DNA of 64,000 bases from Nepenthes gracilis (taxonomy: Eukaryota > Streptophyta > Magnoliopsida > Caryophyllales > Nepenthaceae), in contig BSYO01000003.1 of the NCBI GenBank assembly GCA_033239525.1, positions 868,001 through 932,000 of the forward strand, in the 5' to 3' direction. The stretch's first letter is position 1, and each line of letters starts with the position of its first letter. The notes under the pieces are model-generated. The model had not been told where the DNA came from, did not search any database, and saw only the letters and a list, made by a program, of their open reading frames with translations. Both the position numbers and the translations under genes were made by a program. Of this stretch, positions 60,685 through 64,000 are shown piece by piece.

Positions 60685-61378
60685 ACTCATTTTCTTTCAT
60701 AGCTTACACCCAATACTCATTTCTCAGTGCCTCATGGATTGTTTAGGGGATGCTAACAGTATCAATAGTGGCAAGGAAACACATGTTTTGCACAAAGTTT
60801 TTGAGAAGAAATATAATGAGATATTGGATGTTGTGTATATGCTCGGATACCTTTTCTTGTAGCTATAGGTAGGTCCCAATCTTTCAAGCCATTATGTCCT
60901 ACCTCACTTTCAATGTTACAATATATACTGTGTAGGATCAATACCTATAATGTACTCATGAATTTACTCAGATTGAGGAGTGGATTTTATCCTTCTTAAG
61001 TAGACACATGCTGGCTTCTGCTGGACAGACTGATTTTCTTTGTTTTGCGGCTGCTTGATAGTTTTGTCAAGTGTTAGATCCAAGGGCTGAAATTTTGTTT
61101 GTAGGAAGGGGCTGTTGTTTTGGAAAGTGAGAAATAGGTGGAAGGTCTTCCGGATTCTCATCATCTTCTCTGGAAATCTCCATCTAAAAAGGAGTTGAAC
61201 TCTAGAGCTAAGGCTTGGTTTTATGAAACAAAAAATCCATTGAAATTAAAATTTTCTGTATGGGTGGTGATAACATTTGTACCCGTTTGTACCCAACAAA
61301 GATGCATTTCAGTGCTCTTGGGTTCAACTTGACCCGCTTGTGTTGATGAATGTAGATGAAAGAGTTGCAACTAATTAC

Positions 61379-61835
61379 TTATAGTGGCAAATTTTTTTGA
61401 CATATAAAAGTCTGGGGAAGTTTTCGAAAGAATGTTGGTAGCGCTTTGGTTCCCCAACACCTTAGAGGGCATCCTATTGATAAGATAGGTAGCCATGAGG
61501 ATAGCTTCCTTTGAACAATATTTTGTAATACCGTTTTGAAAAATGGTGTGGTTAACATTGAGAATTTGTGTATTTTTCTGATCAGTGGCACCATTTTGTT
61601 GAGGGGTGTTACATAAGAGGCTTCATGAATAATTCCCTTTATTTGGAATGAGGAAGAGAGGACTTGATTAATATAGTCATGAGCGTTGTTGGATCTAATC
61701 ATTTAATGAACACTCAAATTGAGTGTAAATTATGTTATGGAATGTAAGAACAATGGTGCTAGCTTCGAACTTGTTCTTCATAATGAATACCCATGTAGTC
61801 TGGGTACAACCATTGATGAAGCTAATGAATTACTC
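61379..61835 (-). pseudogene. copia integrase core remnant
   Basis: The minus strand reads 'FISFINGCTQTTWVFIMKNKFEAS..TFHNIIYTQFE' and then 'IRSNNAHDYINQVLSSSFQIKGIIHE'. The catalytic aspartates of copia integrase lie in F.DD.TR and RSDN. Here they read FINGC (Asn codon 61812-61814) and RSNN (changed codon 61688-61690). Later text ('SYVTPLNK', 'LSSWLPILSIGCP') is frame-shifted relative to the family. It would be inactive. Confidence 0.8.
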
Positions 61836-62203
61836 GGATCAAGTTACACTAGGAACTCTAGATGGACCCCAAATATTTGTGTATCAAGGAAAAAGGTATT
61901 GAAGATCTAATGTTACCCATAGAGACAGACGATGATGTTTTGCTATTTCACATGTATCACACCGTAAGTCATCAACATTTATGCATTGAAATAAAGTGGG
62001 ATGCATATTTTCGCGCAAAGGGAATGGATGATGCCCAAGATGAAGGTGTTGGAGCCAAATCTCTTATATGGTAGGTTAGTATCACAAGTTATGGATAAGC
62101 CGGTTGTTTGAACTTCTCGGCCACCTATGTACTCAAGGTAGTAGAATCAACTCCTTTCCTTTGCAAATCTAATTGTCTTTCCTTGTTATTGATCCTAAAA
62201 AAG

Positions 62204-62492
62204 TTAATGGGTGTCAAATAATGTGACTTTGTACTTAAAATCTTTTGTGATGTGATGAATATAGATAAGATTTGTGCATAATTTTGGAACTTGTAAAACA
62301 TTGTGCAGGGATAGAGGGAAAAGTACATAAGGAGTGCCTTGTCTCACAATATCTATGGAGGATCCATCGGCTACTTTGATAGTTTTGTTTCTGGGACATG
62401 GTTTGTACATGCTGAATTGGATAGAGGAAAAATTCATGTGGTCTGTGACCCTGGAATTGCACAGAAGCTGAACTTGGATGAGGCTGAGGCAT
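62204..62492 (-). pseudogene. copia protease and pre-integrase region
   Basis: The minus-strand frame reads 'NSRVTDHMNFSS' where copia proteases have DSGATDHM; the three active-site codons at 62450-62458 encode N-S-R. It continues 'NKTIKVADGSSIDI', 'HNVLQVPKLCTNLIYIHHITKD', which matches the VADGS and VL.VP....NLLS... blocks. The D and G of the active site are both changed by G-to-A transitions. Confidence 0.8.
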
Positions 62493-63540
62493 CTAAGGAA
62501 TAATAATCAAAATACTTGATTTTGCAAATGAGCACATACCACAGGGTTAATTCTGGGAATTTGAAAGTTCTTAGAACTTATTATGCTCTTTCTTGCTGAG
62601 TTCACCATTCTCGATAGTTTGACGAGGTGGATCTTAGTAAGTGAACCGCTCTCCATTGGTGAGGTTGGCTTGCGGCTATCTCTGGAAACTACCATTTCCG
62701 CTCAACACCTAGTCTTGTTGTGTAGCTTGAAACAATTTTCCTAAATATGTTGTGGTTTCATAAAATAGCTGCTCCTTAACCCTTCCCGAATACAGTTTGG
62801 TGGCTTGCCTCCACTGAACTTCTTTTGTTCAGTGGATGCCTGGCCTCCCACGAAGTTGGCCTTGTGTCCACCAAATCTTTTAGTGATCATCGCTGATCCC
62901 TCAGATGTTTGAGTTTTCAGCATGACTAGCCTTCTAATTTCTTCAGCTCAAATGGTTGCATTCGGTCAATGGTGGCAGCTTCTCTTTGTCAAGTATTTGG
63001 ACTCAAGTAGGGTCATATTCCATATTTAGGCTAGCAAGGAATTCGAAGACTATTTATTTCCATTTTTAGCCAAAAACCTTTCATTAGATTGTAAAATTCG
63101 GTCACATAAAAAGTGCCTTAATTAGATGAATAAATCTTGCTCTTGAGTTCATAAACTAAGGATGCATCTTGCATCTTATAGTAGGTTTGGCTTATAGTTT
63201 CTCATATTTCTTGTGCTGTGGAGAGAAACATACAGTTCTTGCTAATCTGAGGTTGCATAGAGTTCCATAGCCAAGGCATAATAATAGAGTCCTCTTCCCA
63301 TGTTGAAAACTCTGATCTTCTGGGTTTTGACCTGTGCCATTCGGGTGTCTCAGTTTTTTTCTTCCTGTTAACAAAACTCTCATAATTTGAGACCATTGGA
63401 GGGAATTTCTCCCACCTAGTCAATAGGCAGGGTTCAGACTCTAGAGTTCTCCAGTTACGGATGAATTCTGGACAGATTCTAGAACATTCTTGGATGAATT
63501 GGTTCAAGTCTCTGACATTTTTTCAGCAATGAAGGCTGTC
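62493..63540 (-). pseudogene. copia gag (UBN2-type) remnant
   Basis: Read on the minus strand, 'WEEDSIIMPWLWNSMQPQISKNCMFLSTAQEI' (blocks IIMPWLWNSMQP, NCMFLSTAQEI) at about 63295-63200 matches the W..ED..V.SWL.NSM...I.....F..TA.E.W core of copia gag. It is followed by stops (a tryptophan codon became TGA after TAQEI) and by decayed text down to the protease. No intact CCHC knuckle was found. Confidence 0.7.
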
Positions 63541-63671
63541 ACAGAATTGTGTAGAAGTTAAAAAAAAAAAGGTTTTTGAATAGAGAAATAAGTGGTAGGG
63601 GTTTGTGTATAGATTTTTCAGCAATGGAGCTTGAACAAGGCAGGATTTTCAACAATGAAGGCTGAACCAAT

Positions 63672-63682
63672 CTTTGATACCA
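63672..63682 (-). other. copia primer-binding site
   Basis: The minus strand reads TGGTATCAAAG right after the LTR end CTTTCA. That is one base from TGGTATCAGAG, the site complementary to the 3' end of initiator methionine tRNA used by many copia elements. It fixes the inner end of the LTR at 63683. Confidence 0.75.
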
Positions 63683-64000
63683 TGAAAGAATGGAGTAACC
63701 TTTTCTTGTTTTGCATGATACTACTGTATACAATTTTATACAATGGGTATAATCAACAATTAAAGAAGATATGGTGGAATATTCCAAATCTGTTACAATC
63801 AGCAAAGAGGGAAATCAAATTGATCTAAATCAAATTGGATCATCTATAACATGTCCAGAATATTTCCTCAAGCAATCCGAATCAGATTTGAATCAAATCA
63901 AATCATCTACAAGCTGTCCAGAATATCTCATGCTGTCCAGATCAGATCTGAATTAAATCTGATCATCTACAAGCTATCAAGAATATCTGAAGTGAATCCA
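63683..64000 (-). repeat. copia 5' LTR (partial, cut by window end)
   Basis: The inner end (CTTTCA on the minus strand) lies at 63683. The outer end is beyond 64000. The LTR holds three ~60-bp tandem units in the part farthest from the primer-binding site (see separate entry), the likely U3 region. Confidence 0.7.
63828..64000. repeat. ~60-bp tandem repeat in copia LTR, at least three units
   Basis: Units start near 63828, 63891 and 63951. Each has aat(c/t)aaat.., then atcatcta(c/t)a, gtccagaatat or tcaagaatat, and a ga(a)tcaga-type end. The units are 63, 60 and at least 50 bp; the last runs off the window. Tandem repeats in LTR U3 regions often carry promoter or enhancer elements. Confidence 0.85.

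Larger units (their letters stand above)
60430..64000 (-). mobile_element. Ty1/copia element in KUP7 intron 1, 5' LTR at right edge
   Basis: On the minus strand, from right to left, there is an LTR (63683 to beyond 64000), primer-binding site, gag, protease/pre-integrase, integrase and RT. The order is that of copia pol, with integrase before RT. The element is opposite to the host gene and confined to the intron. Every domain is damaged. The 3' LTR and RNase H are not recognised. Confidence 0.8.

Noticed and set aside
61719..62074. Plus-strand frames within the copia element
   Set aside because: The minus strand encodes recognisable integrase here, so these are shadows.
63828..64000. CRISPR-like spaced repeats
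   Set aside because: Plant LTR context. The units are contiguous and diverged, without unique spacers.

Overview
The window is plant nuclear DNA, most likely from an angiosperm. Three conserved plant genes are split by GT-AG introns of up to several kb. The DNA between them is AT-rich and packed with decayed LTR retrotransposons. The species cannot be named from the sequence. No bacterial, viral or CRISPR-like system is present, and I found no convincing undescribed protein system. The notable content is the layered retroelement history and three hand-built gene models.

Layout. (1) 1-4306: a broken chromodomain-type Ty3/gypsy element ending in a 409-bp LTR. (2) 6063-12901, minus strand: the first four coding exons (157 codons) of an Obg-like ATPase gene (OLA1/YchF). 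The remaining ~60% of the protein is not visible and must lie left of position 1 or be lost. Intron 2 carries a decayed copia element. (3) 13090-29984: no gene. It holds a (TAA)n tract, a Tat-type LTR-like segment, a diverged tandem duplication, and a nest of large solo LTRs, two of which have well-matched 5-bp target duplications (CATTG, AATTA). (4) 29985-40620, minus strand: a complete ARF-GAP plus C2 gene of the AGD12/ZAC type. Eight coding exons join in frame to 333 aa, behind a non-coding leader exon with a 21-codon uORF. (5) 41000-45779: AT-rich LTR-like DNA in minus orientation. (6) 45780-57226: a Tat-lineage Ty3/gypsy element with a leader/PBS, gag, protease, RT, RNase H and integrase, and an antisense ORF. 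It is interrupted by a 411-bp solo LTR (same family as the LTR at 3898) and by a 3.5-kb solo LTR with target duplication TTAGG. (7) 58128-58370, plus strand: exon 1 of a KUP/HAK potassium transporter of the KUP7/POT7 type. Its first intron runs off the window and contains a minus-strand copia element.

The three host genes are unrelated housekeeping or signalling functions: a P-loop NTPase, an Arf regulator with a Ca/lipid-binding C2 domain, and a K+ transporter. They share no pathway visible here. All the retroelements look dead. Stops and frameshifts are common, and in three of the four pol-bearing elements catalytic aspartates repeatedly read as asparagine, which fits G-to-A/C-to-T decay of methylated DNA.
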